A stretch of DNA of 64,000 nucleotides, taken from the NCBI RefSeq assembly GCF_025398275.1, contig NZ_JAODOR010000004.1:310001-374000 (forward strand), given 5' to 3'. The notes below the pieces were generated by a model. The model was not told where the DNA came from and did no database searches. It saw only the letters and a program-made list of their open reading frames with translations. The position numbers were made by a program, and so were the translations under genes. Each line of letters opens with the position of its first letter. The stretch's first letter is position 1. Positions 38,677 to 47,100 of this stretch are shown in pieces. The stretch comes from Microbacterium memoriense (GTDB taxonomy: Bacteria; Actinomycetota; Actinomycetes; Actinomycetales; Microbacteriaceae).

Positions 38677-39210
38677 ATGCGCATCCACATCGCCACGGAC
38701 CATGCCGGGCTCGAGTTCTCGACCCAGCTGCAGCACCATCTGGCCGAGCAGGGACACGACGTCGTCGACCACGGTCCGATCGACTACGACCCGCTCGATG
38801 ACTATCCGGCGTTCTGCATTCGTGCCGCGCAGGCTGTCGTCCGCGATCAGGATGCCGGTACCCCGACGCTCGGCGTCGTGTTCGGCGGTTCCGGCAACGG
38901 CGAGCAGATTGCGGCGAACAAGGTCGAGGGCGTGCGTGCTGCGCTCGTGTGGAGCATCGCGACAGCGGAACTCGCCCGCGAGCACAACGACGCGAACGTC
39001 ATCGCGATCGGTGCGCGCCAGCACACGGTTCAGGAGGCGATCGGCTTCATCGACCGGTTCATCGCGACCCCGTTCTCCGGCGAGGAGCGTCATGCGCGTC
39101 GTATCGCGCAGCTCGCCGCCTTCGAGGCCGACGGTTCACTCGAGCTCGACCCCCGCGCGGCCGTCACCGGCGGCGAGTCGGTTGATGCGATGGATCCTGA
39201 AGCCGGCTGA
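38677..39210 (+). CDS. rpiB: Ribose-5-phosphate isomerase B
   Basis: 177 residues; LacAB/RpiB family enzyme interconverting ribose-5-P and ribulose-5-P. HIATDHAGLEF at the N-terminus and VFGGSGNGEQIAANKVEGVRAAL are the family signatures; the position usually Cys in the active site is Ser (GGSGNG), as in the actinobacterial form. The C-terminal tail after about residue 150 is longer than in E. coli. First gene of an rpiB-glycosylase-PaiB-amidohydrolase run. Confidence 0.94.
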   Translation: MRIHIATDHAGLEFSTQLQHHLAEQGHDVVDHGPIDYDPLDDYPAFCIRAAQAVVRDQDAGTPTLGVVFGGSGNGEQIAANKVEGVRAALVWSIATAELAREHNDANVIAIGARQHTVQEAIGFIDRFIATPFSGEERHARRIAQLAAFEADGSLELDPRAAVTGGESVDAMDPEAG

Positions 39211-39217
39211 GTACGCA

Positions 39218-40213
39218 GTGCCCGAAGGTCATTCCGTTCACCGCATCGCACGCCAGTTCGAGCGAAACATCGTCGGACGACGCGTGTCGGCATCCAGCCC
39301 GCAGGGGCGGTTCGCAGAAGGTGCATCGATCCTCGACGGACGCTCGGCGACGCAGGTGCGCGCTGTCGGCAAACAGATGTTCCTCGAGTTCGACGACGAC
39401 CTCTGGTTGCGGGTGCACCTCGGCATGTACGGCGCGTGGGACTTTGCGGGGGAGATCCAGGTCGACCCGACGATTGCCTCCGCGAATGGGCGGATCGGGC
39501 AGACGAATCAGCGCGGCACAGACCTCCCCCCGATCTTCGATGGGGCGGGGGAGAACTCTTTGAGCTCGATCGGAGCGCCCCGCCGTGCCCGCGTCAACGT
39601 GCGGATGAGTGAGCAGACACGCGGTCTCGGTGACGCGGCGGACGAATGGCCCCCGCCGGTCGTCGGTCAGGTGCGATTGCGACTGCTGACCGAGATGACC
39701 TGCGCGGATCTGCGCGGTCCGACCGCCTGCCAGCTGCAGTCTCCTGACGAGGTCGCAGCAACGGTGGCCAAACTCGGGCCCGACCCGCTCGTCGACGACT
39801 CGGCGCAGGGCGAAGAACGCTTCGTGTCGGTCGTGCGCCGCAAGCCCACCCCGATCGGTCTCCTCCTGATGGATCAGAGCGTCGTCAGCGGGATCGGCAA
39901 TGTGTACCGCGCCGAGCTCTTGTTCCGCGCGAATCTCGACCCGCACACGCCCGGGCGCGATGTCCCGGACGACGTCGTCCGCGCGCTCTGGCGCGACTGG
40001 GTGCGGCTGCTGGCGATCGGCGTCGAGACCGGTCAGATGATGACGATGGACGACCTCGATCCCGAGGCCTATCGGCTCGCGATGGCGCATCGCGACGACC
40101 GCCATTGGGTCTACCACCGCGCCGGGTTACCCTGCCGGGTCTGTGGCACGTCGATCGTTCTCGAAGAGATGGCCGCGCGCAAGCTCTACTGGTGTCCGAC
40201 GTGTCAGGTGTGA
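39218..40213 (+). CDS. Fpg/Nei-family DNA glycosylase (endonuclease VIII-like)
   Basis: 331 residues. After the initiator the mature N-terminus is PEGHSVHRIA, with catalytic Pro and Glu at positions 2 and 3; this form (PEGH rather than PELP) points to a Nei-type enzyme for oxidised pyrimidines. The helix-two-turn-helix SVVSGIGNVYRAELLFRA and a C-terminal four-Cys zinc finger (CRVCG...CPTC) are intact. A segment around residues 82-125 looks like a lineage-specific insert. GTG at 39218, 7 bp after rpiB; no ribosome site is evident, suggesting coupling. Confidence 0.9.
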   Translation: MPEGHSVHRIARQFERNIVGRRVSASSPQGRFAEGASILDGRSATQVRAVGKQMFLEFDDDLWLRVHLGMYGAWDFAGEIQVDPTIASANGRIGQTNQRGTDLPPIFDGAGENSLSSIGAPRRARVNVRMSEQTRGLGDAADEWPPPVVGQVRLRLLTEMTCADLRGPTACQLQSPDEVAATVAKLGPDPLVDDSAQGEERFVSVVRRKPTPIGLLLMDQSVVSGIGNVYRAELLFRANLDPHTPGRDVPDDVVRALWRDWVRLLAIGVETGQMMTMDDLDPEAYRLAMAHRDDRHWVYHRAGLPCRVCGTSIVLEEMAARKLYWCPTCQV

Positions 40214-40220
40214 GGATGAG

Positions 40221-40871
40221 ATGAGACAGAATCCGAGTTTCGCGATGACCGATGTGACGGAGTTGCGTCGCGTCATCGACCAGAACCCCTGGATGACTCT
40301 GGTCAGTGCCACCGGCGCCGGGCTCGTCGCTTCGCACTACGCGGTGCTGCTGGACGAGGAACGCGACGACCTGACGATCGTGGGCCACGTCGGCAAGCCG
40401 GATGACGCCATTCTCGGCCTGGGTGAGGGCGAACTGCTCGTGATCGTGCAAGGTCCCCACGGTTACATCTCGCCGGGGTGGTACGGCGACGGGCCCAACG
40501 TTCCGACCTGGAACTTCGTTTCCGTGCATCTCTCCGGCGTCCCGGAGATCCTCACGCCGGGGGAGAACCTCGTCGTCCTCGATCGCCTCGTCCGCCGGTT
40601 CGAGTCTGCTCAGGCGGATCCGCGTTTCCTCTGGAAGCTTCCCAACGATCCGGATTTCGTGCGGAGGCTCGAGGGCGGCACCGTCGGTTTCCGTCTCACG
40701 CCCACCACGGTTGTCGCCAAGCGAAAGCTCAGCCAGAACCGACCGGACGACGTTGTGGACGAGATCATCCTCCAGCTCGAGCGGGAGAGCGGTGGGTATG
40801 GCGATCCACGCTTGCCCGCAGAGATGCGTCGAGCACACGAGGTCCTGCGCGCGGCGCGAGGCACGCGGTGA
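40221..40871 (+). CDS. FMN-binding PaiB-like protein
   Basis: 216 residues. MRQNPSFAMTD at the N-terminus and ASHYAVLLDEERDDLTIVGHVGKPD match the FMN-binding split-barrel PaiB family, named after the Bacillus negative regulator of sporulation and protease genes; many members may simply be flavin-binding oxidoreductases. HGYISPGWYG and PTWNFVSVHLSG are family motifs. ATG preceded by AGGATGAG. The stop overlaps the amidohydrolase GTG. Confidence 0.85.
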   Translation: MRQNPSFAMTDVTELRRVIDQNPWMTLVSATGAGLVASHYAVLLDEERDDLTIVGHVGKPDDAILGLGEGELLVIVQGPHGYISPGWYGDGPNVPTWNFVSVHLSGVPEILTPGENLVVLDRLVRRFESAQADPRFLWKLPNDPDFVRRLEGGTVGFRLTPTTVVAKRKLSQNRPDDVVDEIILQLERESGGYGDPRLPAEMRRAHEVLRAARGTR

Positions 40872-42364
40872 GCCTGGCACGCGGTGACCGCGTCGACACC
40901 ATCACGAACGCACGGTTGACCGGTGGGGAACGGCTCGACCCGTTCGGGCCCGATCCCGTCGACATCCACCTGCGCGGTGGACTCATCGCCGACATCGCGC
41001 CGGCCGGCGCTCTTCCGCGCCGCGGTGGGGTGCTCGATGCCGCCGGCGGCTGGGTCGTGCCGGGCCTCTGGGACCATCACGTACACACGGTGCAGTGGGC
41101 CCTCGCCGCTCAGCGCGAGGACCTGGGCGAGGCAGCATCCGCAGCAGAAGCAGCTGCGCTCATGGGTCGTGCCCCGGTGCTCCCGGATGGCCGTCGCGTC
41201 GGCACGGGCTTCCGCGACGCCTTATGGCCCGATGCCATGGAGCGCGCCGTGCTGGATGCCGCGACCGGCGACGTGCCGACCTACCTCATCAATGCCGACG
41301 TCCACAGCGTCTGGCTCAATTCGGCCGCGCTCCTCCGGGAGGGCTTCGACCTCACGCCATCCGGAGTTCTCCGCGAAGCGCCCGCGTTCGAGATCTCGCG
41401 CCGGTTGAACGCAGCCGATCCGCTCTCCAGCGACGCACTCGTCGCGACCAGTCTCCAGTCCGCCGCCGCCCGCGGGGTTGTCGGTGTCGTCGACTTCGAC
41501 ATGGCCTGGAATGCCGAAGCCTGGGCGCGCCGGGTGGATGCGGGGTTCGATGCAACGCGTGTGTCGTTCGGCGTCTACCCCGACCACCTGGAGCGCGCGA
41601 TCGCGGAGGGCCTCGCGACCGGTGTCGCCCTCGATCCAGCGGGCCGCGTGCGCGTCGGATCGCTGAAGGTCATCACGGATGGTTCGCTCGGTACGCGCAC
41701 CGCTGCCTGCTCGCACGCGTACCCCGGTGATCCGCACAATCACGGCGTGCTGACGGTTCCGGCGGAGGAGCTCATCGCGCTCCTCACCCGGGCGACGGGA
41801 GCCGGTCTCGCGTGCGCCGTCCACGCGATCGGCGATCTCGCGAACACGAATGCGCTCGATGCCTTCGCGATCGCCGGCGCGCACGGGACGATCGAGCATG
41901 CGCAACTGGTCGCGCACGCCGACATCGCACGTTTCGCCCGGGTGGGCGTGGCGGCAAGTGTGCAGCCGGAGCACGCGATCGATGACCGTGACATGACCGA
42001 TGCGATCTGGGCGACCCAGACCGCCGTGCCCTATCCGTTGCGCGCCCTCGCCGACGCCGGGGCCAACCTGCTGTTCGGGTCGGATGCCCCCGTCTCGCCG
42101 CTCGATCCGTGGGCGGCGATGGCCGCGGCCATCCATCGCACGCGCGACGGCCGTGACCCCTGGCAGCCCGGTCAAGGAGTGGATGCCGCGACGGCTCTGG
42201 CGGCATCCACCGCCGGCGGATCGCACACCGGCAGCGCACTCGCGCCCGGAACCCTCGCGGACCTCGCCGTTGTCGACCGTGACCCGCTCGCGGCAGATGA
42301 GCCGTCGCTGCGCGCAACCGCGGTCGCCGCGACCATGATCGCCGGGCGTCTCACGCACGTCTGA
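40868..42364 (+). CDS. Amidohydrolase (YtcJ-like metal-dependent hydrolase)
   Basis: 498 residues. Metal-binding HVHT near residue 70 (WDHHVHTVQ), KVITDGSLGTRTAA, VHAIGDLAN, and the late catalytic Asp in FGSDAPVSPLDPW. Composite barrel with terminal beta-sandwich parts (DAAGGWVVPGLWDHH, LADLAVVDRDPL) fits the YtcJ-type group. Substrate unknown. GTG start overlapping the PaiB stop (GTGA). Ends about 50 bp before a bidirectional terminator. Confidence 0.87.
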   Translation: MSLARGDRVDTITNARLTGGERLDPFGPDPVDIHLRGGLIADIAPAGALPRRGGVLDAAGGWVVPGLWDHHVHTVQWALAAQREDLGEAASAAEAAALMGRAPVLPDGRRVGTGFRDALWPDAMERAVLDAATGDVPTYLINADVHSVWLNSAALLREGFDLTPSGVLREAPAFEISRRLNAADPLSSDALVATSLQSAAARGVVGVVDFDMAWNAEAWARRVDAGFDATRVSFGVYPDHLERAIAEGLATGVALDPAGRVRVGSLKVITDGSLGTRTAACSHAYPGDPHNHGVLTVPAEELIALLTRATGAGLACAVHAIGDLANTNALDAFAIAGAHGTIEHAQLVAHADIARFARVGVAASVQPEHAIDDRDMTDAIWATQTAVPYPLRALADAGANLLFGSDAPVSPLDPWAAMAAAIHRTRDGRDPWQPGQGVDAATALAASTAGGSHTGSALAPGTLADLAVVDRDPLAADEPSLRATAVAATMIAGRLTHV

Positions 42365-42375
42365 ATATCGGACCG

Positions 42376-42395
42376 CAGCATCCCGCATCTCCTCA
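42376..42395. repeat. Half copy of a palindromic repeat
   Basis: The 20-mer CAGCATCCCGCATCTCCTCA is identical to 56736-56755, where it forms the right arm of a larger inverted repeat. Flanks on the left also match (GGaCCg against GGtCCt). This copy lies alone between the amidohydrolase stop and the terminator. Confidence 0.55.
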
Positions 42396-42415
42396 TTCCC
42401 TGCCCATCGCGCGCA

Positions 42416-42453
42416 CCGAAAAGCCCCGGACCACAGGGCCCGGGGCTTTTCGG
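42416..42453. terminator. Bidirectional intrinsic terminator (amidohydrolase / dps)
   Basis: 14-bp stem (42416-42429 with 42440-42453) containing AAAAGCCCCGG and its complement, 10-nt loop. The A/T runs on both sides give a U-tract on each strand, which suits the convergent genes. Confidence 0.8.
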
Positions 42454-42459
42454 AGAAGA

Positions 42460-42945
42460 TTACTCGGCGAGGTGCGCGGAGAGGAACCAGCGGTCCTTCT
42501 CGAGTCCGGCCTTGATCGAGATCGCGACGTCCTGGCTGGTGAGGTCGGTCTCGTCGAGTCCGTCGATCGCGGTCTGGACGTCGGCGATGACGGCATCCAT
42601 GTCGCTGATGACCGCGACGATGATCTGCTGCCACGGCGTGAAGCCGGCCGGCACCGCGGTCGGCGGCGTCTTGGCGGCGATCGTCGACACGCGACCGTCG
42701 ATCGGCAACCCGAGAGCCACGATGCGCTCGGCGGCGAGGTCGGCGGATGCCTGCGCGTTCGCGACGAGGGTGTCGAGGAGTTCGTGGATCGCGATGAAGT
42801 TCGAGCCGCGCACGTTCCAGTGCGCCTGCTTGCCGTTGACGGCGAGGGACTGAAGTCCCAGGACCACCGGCGTGAGGAACTGGGCGGTGCTGGCGGATGC
42901 CTCGGGGCCTGCGGTCGTCATCGAGATCGTCTGCGTTTTCGTCAT
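42460..42945 (-). CDS. dps: Dps-family DNA-binding ferritin-like protein
   Basis: 161 residues. Ferroxidase-site residues are visible in KQAHWNVRGSNFIAIHELLD (His, and Asp/Glu shared across the dimer). A short Ser/Thr-rich N-terminus replaces the Lys-rich DNA-binding tail of E. coli Dps, so DNA binding is uncertain. Stores iron using H2O2 and protects DNA. ATG preceded by AGGAGGACGAGAA. The promoter and a candidate operator lie upstream. Confidence 0.92.
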   Translation of the reverse strand: MTKTQTISMTTAGPEASASTAQFLTPVVLGLQSLAVNGKQAHWNVRGSNFIAIHELLDTLVANAQASADLAAERIVALGLPIDGRVSTIAAKTPPTAVPAGFTPWQQIIVAVISDMDAVIADVQTAIDGLDETDLTSQDVAISIKAGLEKDRWFLSAHLAE

Positions 42946-42999
42946 TTCTCGTCCTCCTTGAGAGCTCAGGGCGCACTGCTGCGCCTGCTGTCAGGAACA

Positions 43000-43027
43000 A
43001 CGCTACTCAGTGAGGAACATTCCGCAA
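43000..43027 (-). promoter_or_regulatory. dps promoter with GGAANNTTCC palindrome
   Basis: Minus strand: -35 TTGCGG (43022-43027), 16-bp spacer, -10 TAGCGT (43000-43005), giving a leader of about 50 nt with a ribosome site. GGAACATTCC at 43014-43023 sits in the spacer, overlapping the -35 by two bases, so it is a candidate repressor site. Confidence 0.45.
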
Positions 43028-43054
43028 GCAAGTGAAGGCTCGGCTTACAGCCGC

Positions 43055-43060
43055 TAGTGT
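43055..43060 (+). promoter_or_regulatory. -10 box of the carbonic anhydrase gene (leaderless)
   Basis: TAGTGT, then 7 bp (cagggcc), then ATG at 43068. Confidence 0.55.
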
Positions 43061-43067
43061 CAGGGCC

Positions 43068-43604
43068 ATGACGGTCGCCGAAGACGCTTCGATCCTGTCC
43101 CTGGGTGCTCGCGCACCCCGCCTGCACGAGACGGCTTTCGTCGCTTCCGGCGCGCGCGTGATCGGTGACGTCACCCTCGCCGAGGGTGCCAGCGTCTGGT
43201 ACAACGCGGTCGTGCGCGGTGACAGCTCGTCGATCACGCTCGGTGCCGGCAGCAACCTGCAGGACAACGTGTCCGTTCATGTGGATGCCGGGCATCCCGT
43301 CGTCATCGGTCGTGGCGTCTCGGTCGGGCACAACGCCGTCGTCCACGGGTGTTCGATCGGCGACGGCTCACTGATCGGTATGGGGAGCGTCGTACTCTCG
43401 GGCGCGCAGATCGGCAGCGGATGCCTGATCGCCGGGGGAGCGGTCGTGCTGGAGGGCACCGTCGTGCCCGACGGGTCGCTCGTCGCCGGCGTACCCGGCA
43501 AGGTGCGCCGCGAGCTCACGGAAGACGAGAAGGCCGGGATCCTGCGCAACGCCGAGATCTACCGCGCGCATTCCGCAACTCACGCTGCTGCGCAGGTCAT
43601 CTAG
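43068..43604 (+). CDS. Gamma-class carbonic anhydrase-like protein
   Basis: 178 residues; left-handed beta-helix with hexapeptide repeats (VIGDVTLAEGASVW, SITLGAGSNLQDNVSVHVDAG). The three zinc-ligand histidines fit VSVHVDAG and VGHNAVVHGC. YrdA/PaaY-type members share this fold, so carbonic anhydrase activity is probable but not certain. The start was set by the leaderless -10; the frame upstream to 43032 lacks support. Confidence 0.87.
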   Translation: MTVAEDASILSLGARAPRLHETAFVASGARVIGDVTLAEGASVWYNAVVRGDSSSITLGAGSNLQDNVSVHVDAGHPVVIGRGVSVGHNAVVHGCSIGDGSLIGMGSVVLSGAQIGSGCLIAGGAVVLEGTVVPDGSLVAGVPGKVRRELTEDEKAGILRNAEIYRAHSATHAAAQVI

Positions 43605-43658
43605 TTCAGTACCTCGGGCGGCGTGGGCCCACTCCAGAGTTCGATCCGCTTCAACACG

Positions 43659-43699
43659 AACGTCCCGCCGCACCACCTGAGGTGGCACGTCGGGACGTT
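43659..43699 (-). terminator. Hairpin after tRNA-Gly
   Basis: Outer arms AACGTCCCG (43659-43667) and CGGGACGTT (43691-43699) enclose an inner CCACCT/AGGTGG stem. It starts at the last base of the tRNA-Gly CCA on the minus strand, so it probably ends that transcript; it may also serve the carbonic anhydrase gene. Confidence 0.6.
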
Positions 43700-43772
43700 G
43701 GAGGGGCTGACGAGAATCGAACTCGCATCATCTGTTTGGAAGACAGAGGCTTTACCACTAAGCTACAGCCCC
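43699..43772 (-). tRNA. tRNA-Gly (anticodon TCC)
   Basis: Minus-strand cloverleaf: acceptor GGGGCTG/CAGCCCC, anticodon stem TCTGT/ACAGA with loop CTTCCAA (anticodon TCC), T-arm with TTCGATT, discriminator T and encoded CCA. Confidence 0.93.
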
Positions 43773-43823
43773 GGAACCGCGGGTAAACGCGGCGACCAGA
43801 TGAGTCTACAAGGTCATGTCGGC

Positions 43824-43829
43824 TAGACT
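43824..43829 (+). promoter_or_regulatory. -10 box for tRNA-Pro and tig
   Basis: TAGACT about 40 bp before tRNA-Pro. The transcript start would be near 43836. An 8-bp hairpin (43848-43855 with 43858-43865) lies in the pre-tRNA leader, four bases before the tRNA. Confidence 0.5.
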
Positions 43830-43868
43830 GACCAACGGCCGTTTTCGGCGCACATGAATGTGCGCGCC

Positions 43869-43942
43869 CGGGGCGTAGCTCAGCTTGGTAGAGCGCCCGC
43901 TTTGGGAGCGGGAGGCCGCAGGTTCAAATCCTGTCGCCCCGA
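43869..43942 (+). tRNA. tRNA-Pro (anticodon TGG)
   Basis: Plus-strand cloverleaf: acceptor CGGGGCG/CGCCCCG, anticodon stem CCCGC/GCGGG with loop TTTGGGA (anticodon TGG), T-arm with TTCAAAT, discriminator A, no encoded CCA. It sits 73 bp before tig in the same direction, so the two may share a transcript. Confidence 0.94.
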
Positions 43943-44015
43943 CTTCGGCCCCATGAACCCCAGACCCACACGGATGCGCCCCTGCGCGACCGGGACACAA
44001 GGAGAACGAACAGGT

Positions 44016-45515
44016 ATGGTCACCAGCACCGTCGAGACGCTCAGCCCCACCCGGGTGAAGCTCCACATCACGGTCACGCCGGACGAGCTCAAGCCCGCCA
44101 TTGCGCACGCCTACGAGCACATCGCCCAGGACATCCAGATTCCCGGCTTCCGTAAGGGCAAGGTCCCCGCGCCGATCATCGATCAGCGCGTCGGCCGCAC
44201 CGCGGTCATCGAGCACGCCGTCAGCGAAGGCCTCGACGGGTTCTACCGCCAGGCCGTCGCCGAGACCGAGGTGCGCGTTGTCGGTCGTCCGGCTGCCGAG
44301 GTCACGGTGTGGCCGAACGAGAAGGACTTCTCGGGCGATCTCGAGGTCGAGGTCGAGGTCGACGTCCGTCCCGAGTTCGACCTGCCGGAGCTGTCCACGA
44401 TCACGGTCGAGATCGACGCTGTCGAGACCGACGAAGCCGCAGTGGATGCCGAACTCGACCGCCTGCGTGGCCGCTTCGGCACGCTGATCACGGTCGACCG
44501 TCCCGCCGCGCCCGGTGATTTCGTCGAGCTCAACCTCGTGGCCACCATCGACGGCAACGAGATCGACCGCGCCGAGGGCGTTTCCTACGAGGTCGGCTCG
44601 GGTGAACTGCTCGAGGGCATCGACGAGGCTCTCGAGTCGCTCACCGCCGGCGAGGACACGACGTTCCGTTCGACCCTCGTAGGCGGCGACCACGCGGGTG
44701 AAGAGGCCGAGGTCTCTGTCTCCGTCGTCGCCGTCAAGGAGCGCGAGCTTCCCGAGGCCGATGATGACTTCGCCCAGATGGCGAGCGAGTTCGACACGAT
44801 CGCCGAGCTGCGTGACAGCCTCGTGGCCCGCGTCGTCGAGCAGTCCGTCTTCACGCAGGGTGCCGCCGCGCGCGACAAGCTCGTCGAGACCCTGATCGAG
44901 CAGATCGAGATCCCGGTGCCGGCTCAGCTGGTCGAGGACGAGGTCCACCAGCATCTCGAGGGCGAAGGCCGCCTCGAGGACGACGAGCACCGCGCCGAGG
45001 TCACCGAGGCGTCGCAGAAGCAGTTCCGCACTCAGATGATCCTCGACAAGCTCGCCGAGGCGCACGAGGTCCAGGTCTCGCAGGAAGAGCTCACGCAGTA
45101 CCTCATCCAGTCGGCCGCGCAATACGGCATGGCTCCGCAGGAGTTCGTCGACGCTCTGCAGCAGGGCAACCAGCTGCCGGCCATGGTCGGCGAAGTCGCG
45201 CGCAACAAGGCGCTCGCGATCGTGCTCGGCAAGGTCACGGTCGTCGACACGAACGGCAAGGCTGTCGACCTGACCGGTTTCGTCGCCGAAGACGACGAAG
45301 CCGCCGCTGAGGAAGAGGTCGTGGAGGAAGCCCAGGAGATCGCGGGCGCCGCGGCCGACGACGCGGCTCCGGCCAAGAAGGCTCCCGCCAAGAAGCCCGC
45401 TGCCAAGAAGGCCCCGGCCAAGAAGGCTGACGAGTCGGAGGCCCCGGCCGCCGAGAAGGCACCCGCCAAGAAGCCCGCCGCTAAGAAGGCTCCGGCGAAG
45501 AAGGCTGCTGAGTAA
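44016..45515 (+). CDS. tig: Trigger factor
   Basis: 499 residues; ribosome-docked chaperone and peptidyl-prolyl isomerase. The ribosome-binding loop GFRKGKVP is near residue 45, the FKBP-type PPIase domain is at about 150-240, and the helical substrate-binding domain follows. An acidic stretch from about residue 428 leads into a strongly basic, repetitive C-terminal tail (about 450-499) built of PAKK/AKKAP units, like histone H1 tails and absent from E. coli TF. ATG preceded by AAGGAG. Ends at a perfect palindromic terminator and is followed by clpP1. Confidence 0.96.
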   Translation: MVTSTVETLSPTRVKLHITVTPDELKPAIAHAYEHIAQDIQIPGFRKGKVPAPIIDQRVGRTAVIEHAVSEGLDGFYRQAVAETEVRVVGRPAAEVTVWPNEKDFSGDLEVEVEVDVRPEFDLPELSTITVEIDAVETDEAAVDAELDRLRGRFGTLITVDRPAAPGDFVELNLVATIDGNEIDRAEGVSYEVGSGELLEGIDEALESLTAGEDTTFRSTLVGGDHAGEEAEVSVSVVAVKERELPEADDDFAQMASEFDTIAELRDSLVARVVEQSVFTQGAAARDKLVETLIEQIEIPVPAQLVEDEVHQHLEGEGRLEDDEHRAEVTEASQKQFRTQMILDKLAEAHEVQVSQEELTQYLIQSAAQYGMAPQEFVDALQQGNQLPAMVGEVARNKALAIVLGKVTVVDTNGKAVDLTGFVAEDDEAAAEEEVVEEAQEIAGAAADDAAPAKKAPAKKPAAKKAPAKKADESEAPAAEKAPAKKPAAKKAPAKKAAE

Positions 45516-45530
45516 TACGTAGCGTGTCGT

Positions 45531-45566
45531 ACGCGGGGGTGGATGCCATGGCATCCACCCCCGCGT
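45531..45566 (+). terminator. 36-bp perfect palindrome after tig
   Basis: Two 18-bp half-sites (ACGCGGGGGTGGATGCCA and its exact complement) meet with no spacer, 15 bp after the tig stop. As RNA it would form a very stable hairpin; there is no U-tract. It lies upstream of the clpP1 promoter region. Confidence 0.7.
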
Positions 45567-45674
45567 CGTCGTTCACGGCCGACACGCGCTCCGCCGACGG
45601 CGAACACGGGCAGAGGGCCGTCGGCGCGTGGGTAGATTCGGTGACGAACGCAAAACCGCACACCAGGAGCATTC

Positions 45675-46277
45675 ATGGCTGAACCACTTATCGCGACCAG
45701 CGTCTTCGACAGACTGCTGCGTGACCGCATCATCTGGCTGGGGTCGGAGGTGCGCGACGAGAACGCGAACGAGATCTGCGCGAAGATCCTCCTCCTCGCC
45801 GCGGAAGACTCCGAGAAGGACATCTTCCTCTACGTCAACTCGCCGGGTGGATCGATCACCGCCGGCATGGCGATCTACGACACGATGCAGTTCGTCCCCA
45901 ATGACATCGTCACGGTCGGCATCGGTATGGCCGCCTCGATGGGCCAGCTGCTGCTGACGGCCGGCACGAAGGGCAAGCGGTACATCACACCGAACGCCCG
46001 CGTGCTGCTGCACCAGCCGCACGGTGGCTTCGGTGGCACCTCGAGCGACATCCAGACCCAGGCGCAGCTCATCATCTCGATGAAGAACCGCCTTGCGGAG
46101 ATCACTGCCGCACAGACGGGAAAGTCCGTCGAGCAGGTCAACGCGGACGGCGATCGGGACCGCTGGTTCACCGCTGAGGAAGCGCTCGCCTACGGTTTCG
46201 TCGACCACATCCGCGAATCCGCCACTGACGTCGTCGGCGGCGGCGGCACCGAAACCAACGAAGGAAGCGCACTGTGA
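45675..46277 (+). CDS. clpP1: ATP-dependent Clp protease proteolytic subunit 1
   Basis: 200 residues. Catalytic Ser in [11 protein letters not shown] and His in LLHQPHGG, with the Asp in the late handle region. In actinomycetes ClpP1 and ClpP2 form a mixed tetradecamer and neither works alone. ATG preceded by CAGGAGC; a TAGATT -10 candidate at about 45632-45637 would give a 30-nt leader. The stop overlaps the GTG of clpP2. Confidence 0.95.
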   Translation: MAEPLIATSVFDRLLRDRIIWLGSEVRDENANEICAKILLLAAEDSEKDIFLYVNSPGGSITAGMAIYDTMQFVPNDIVTVGIGMAASMGQLLLTAGTKGKRYITPNARVLLHQPHGGFGGTSSDIQTQAQLIISMKNRLAEITAAQTGKSVEQVNADGDRDRWFTAEEALAYGFVDHIRESATDVVGGGGTETNEGSAL

Positions 46278-46957
46278 ACACCCCCGCCTTCGGATCCCCT
46301 CAGCACTCGGCCGCTGGCCTGCAGATGCCTTCGAGCCGCTACATCCTGCCGCAGTTCGAGGAGCGTACGGCGTACGGGTACAAGCGCCAGGACCCGTACA
46401 ACAAGCTGTTCGAAGATCGCGTGATCTTCTTGGGTGTGCAGGTCGACGACGCCTCGGCCGATGACGTCATGGCGCAGCTGCTCGTGTTGGAGTCTCAGGA
46501 TCCCGACCGCGACATCATCATGTACATCAACTCGCCGGGTGGATCCTTCACGGCCATGACGGCGATCTACGACACGATGCAGTACGTGTCTCCGCAGATC
46601 CAGACCGTCGTGCTCGGTCAGGCGGCATCCGCCGCTTCGGTGCTCTTGGCTGCCGGCGCGCCGGGCAAGCGTCTTGCGCTTCCGAACGCCCGCATCCTGA
46701 TCCACCAGCCCGCGGTCGGCGAAGCCGGTCACGGTCAGGCATCCGACATCGAGATCCAGGCGGCGGAGATCCTCCGGATGCGCACCTGGCTCGAAGAGAC
46801 GATGGCCAAGCACACGAACAAGACCCAGGTCGAGGTGAACAAGGACATCGACCGCGACAAGATCCTCTCCGCTCAGGAGGCGCTCACGTACGGCATCGTC
46901 GACCAGGTGCTTACGTCGCGCAAGCGGATTCCGGCAGCCGCCGCGATCACGTCCTGA
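46274..46957 (+). CDS. clpP2: ATP-dependent Clp protease proteolytic subunit 2
   Basis: 227 residues. Catalytic Ser in [11 protein letters not shown] and His in LIHQPAVG. The N-terminus carries about 30 extra residues ([15 protein letters not shown]...) that are probably processed, as in other actinobacterial ClpP2. GTG start overlapping the clpP1 stop (GTGA), with GAAGGAAG upstream. A strong terminator follows, so clpX is separate. Confidence 0.95.
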   Translation: MNTPAFGSPQHSAAGLQMPSSRYILPQFEERTAYGYKRQDPYNKLFEDRVIFLGVQVDDASADDVMAQLLVLESQDPDRDIIMYINSPGGSFTAMTAIYDTMQYVSPQIQTVVLGQAASAASVLLAAGAPGKRLALPNARILIHQPAVGEAGHGQASDIEIQAAEILRMRTWLEETMAKHTNKTQVEVNKDIDRDKILSAQEALTYGIVDQVLTSRKRIPAAAAITS

Positions 46958-46964
46958 CGTGTCT

Positions 46965-46999
46965 GAAGCCCCGCCGGTCGTTCGGATCGGCGGGGCTTC
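46965..46999 (+). terminator. Terminator of clpP1-clpP2
   Basis: 12-bp stem GAAGCCCCGCCG (46965-46976) with its complement at 46988-46999 and an 11-nt loop, 7 bp after the clpP2 stop. Confidence 0.75.
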
Positions 47000-47100
47000 G
47001 TGCGTCCGCCCTCCACACCCCCGTCTCAATCCGCCGAGATGTCGCCGGTTGCGGTTAGGCTCGAACAGCATTCTGGGTGGTTCGACGAAAGAGGAGCATC

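Noticed and set aside
45675..46957. Recent tandem duplication of clpP
   Set aside because: ClpP1 and ClpP2 are ancient, diverged paralogues normal in actinomycetes.
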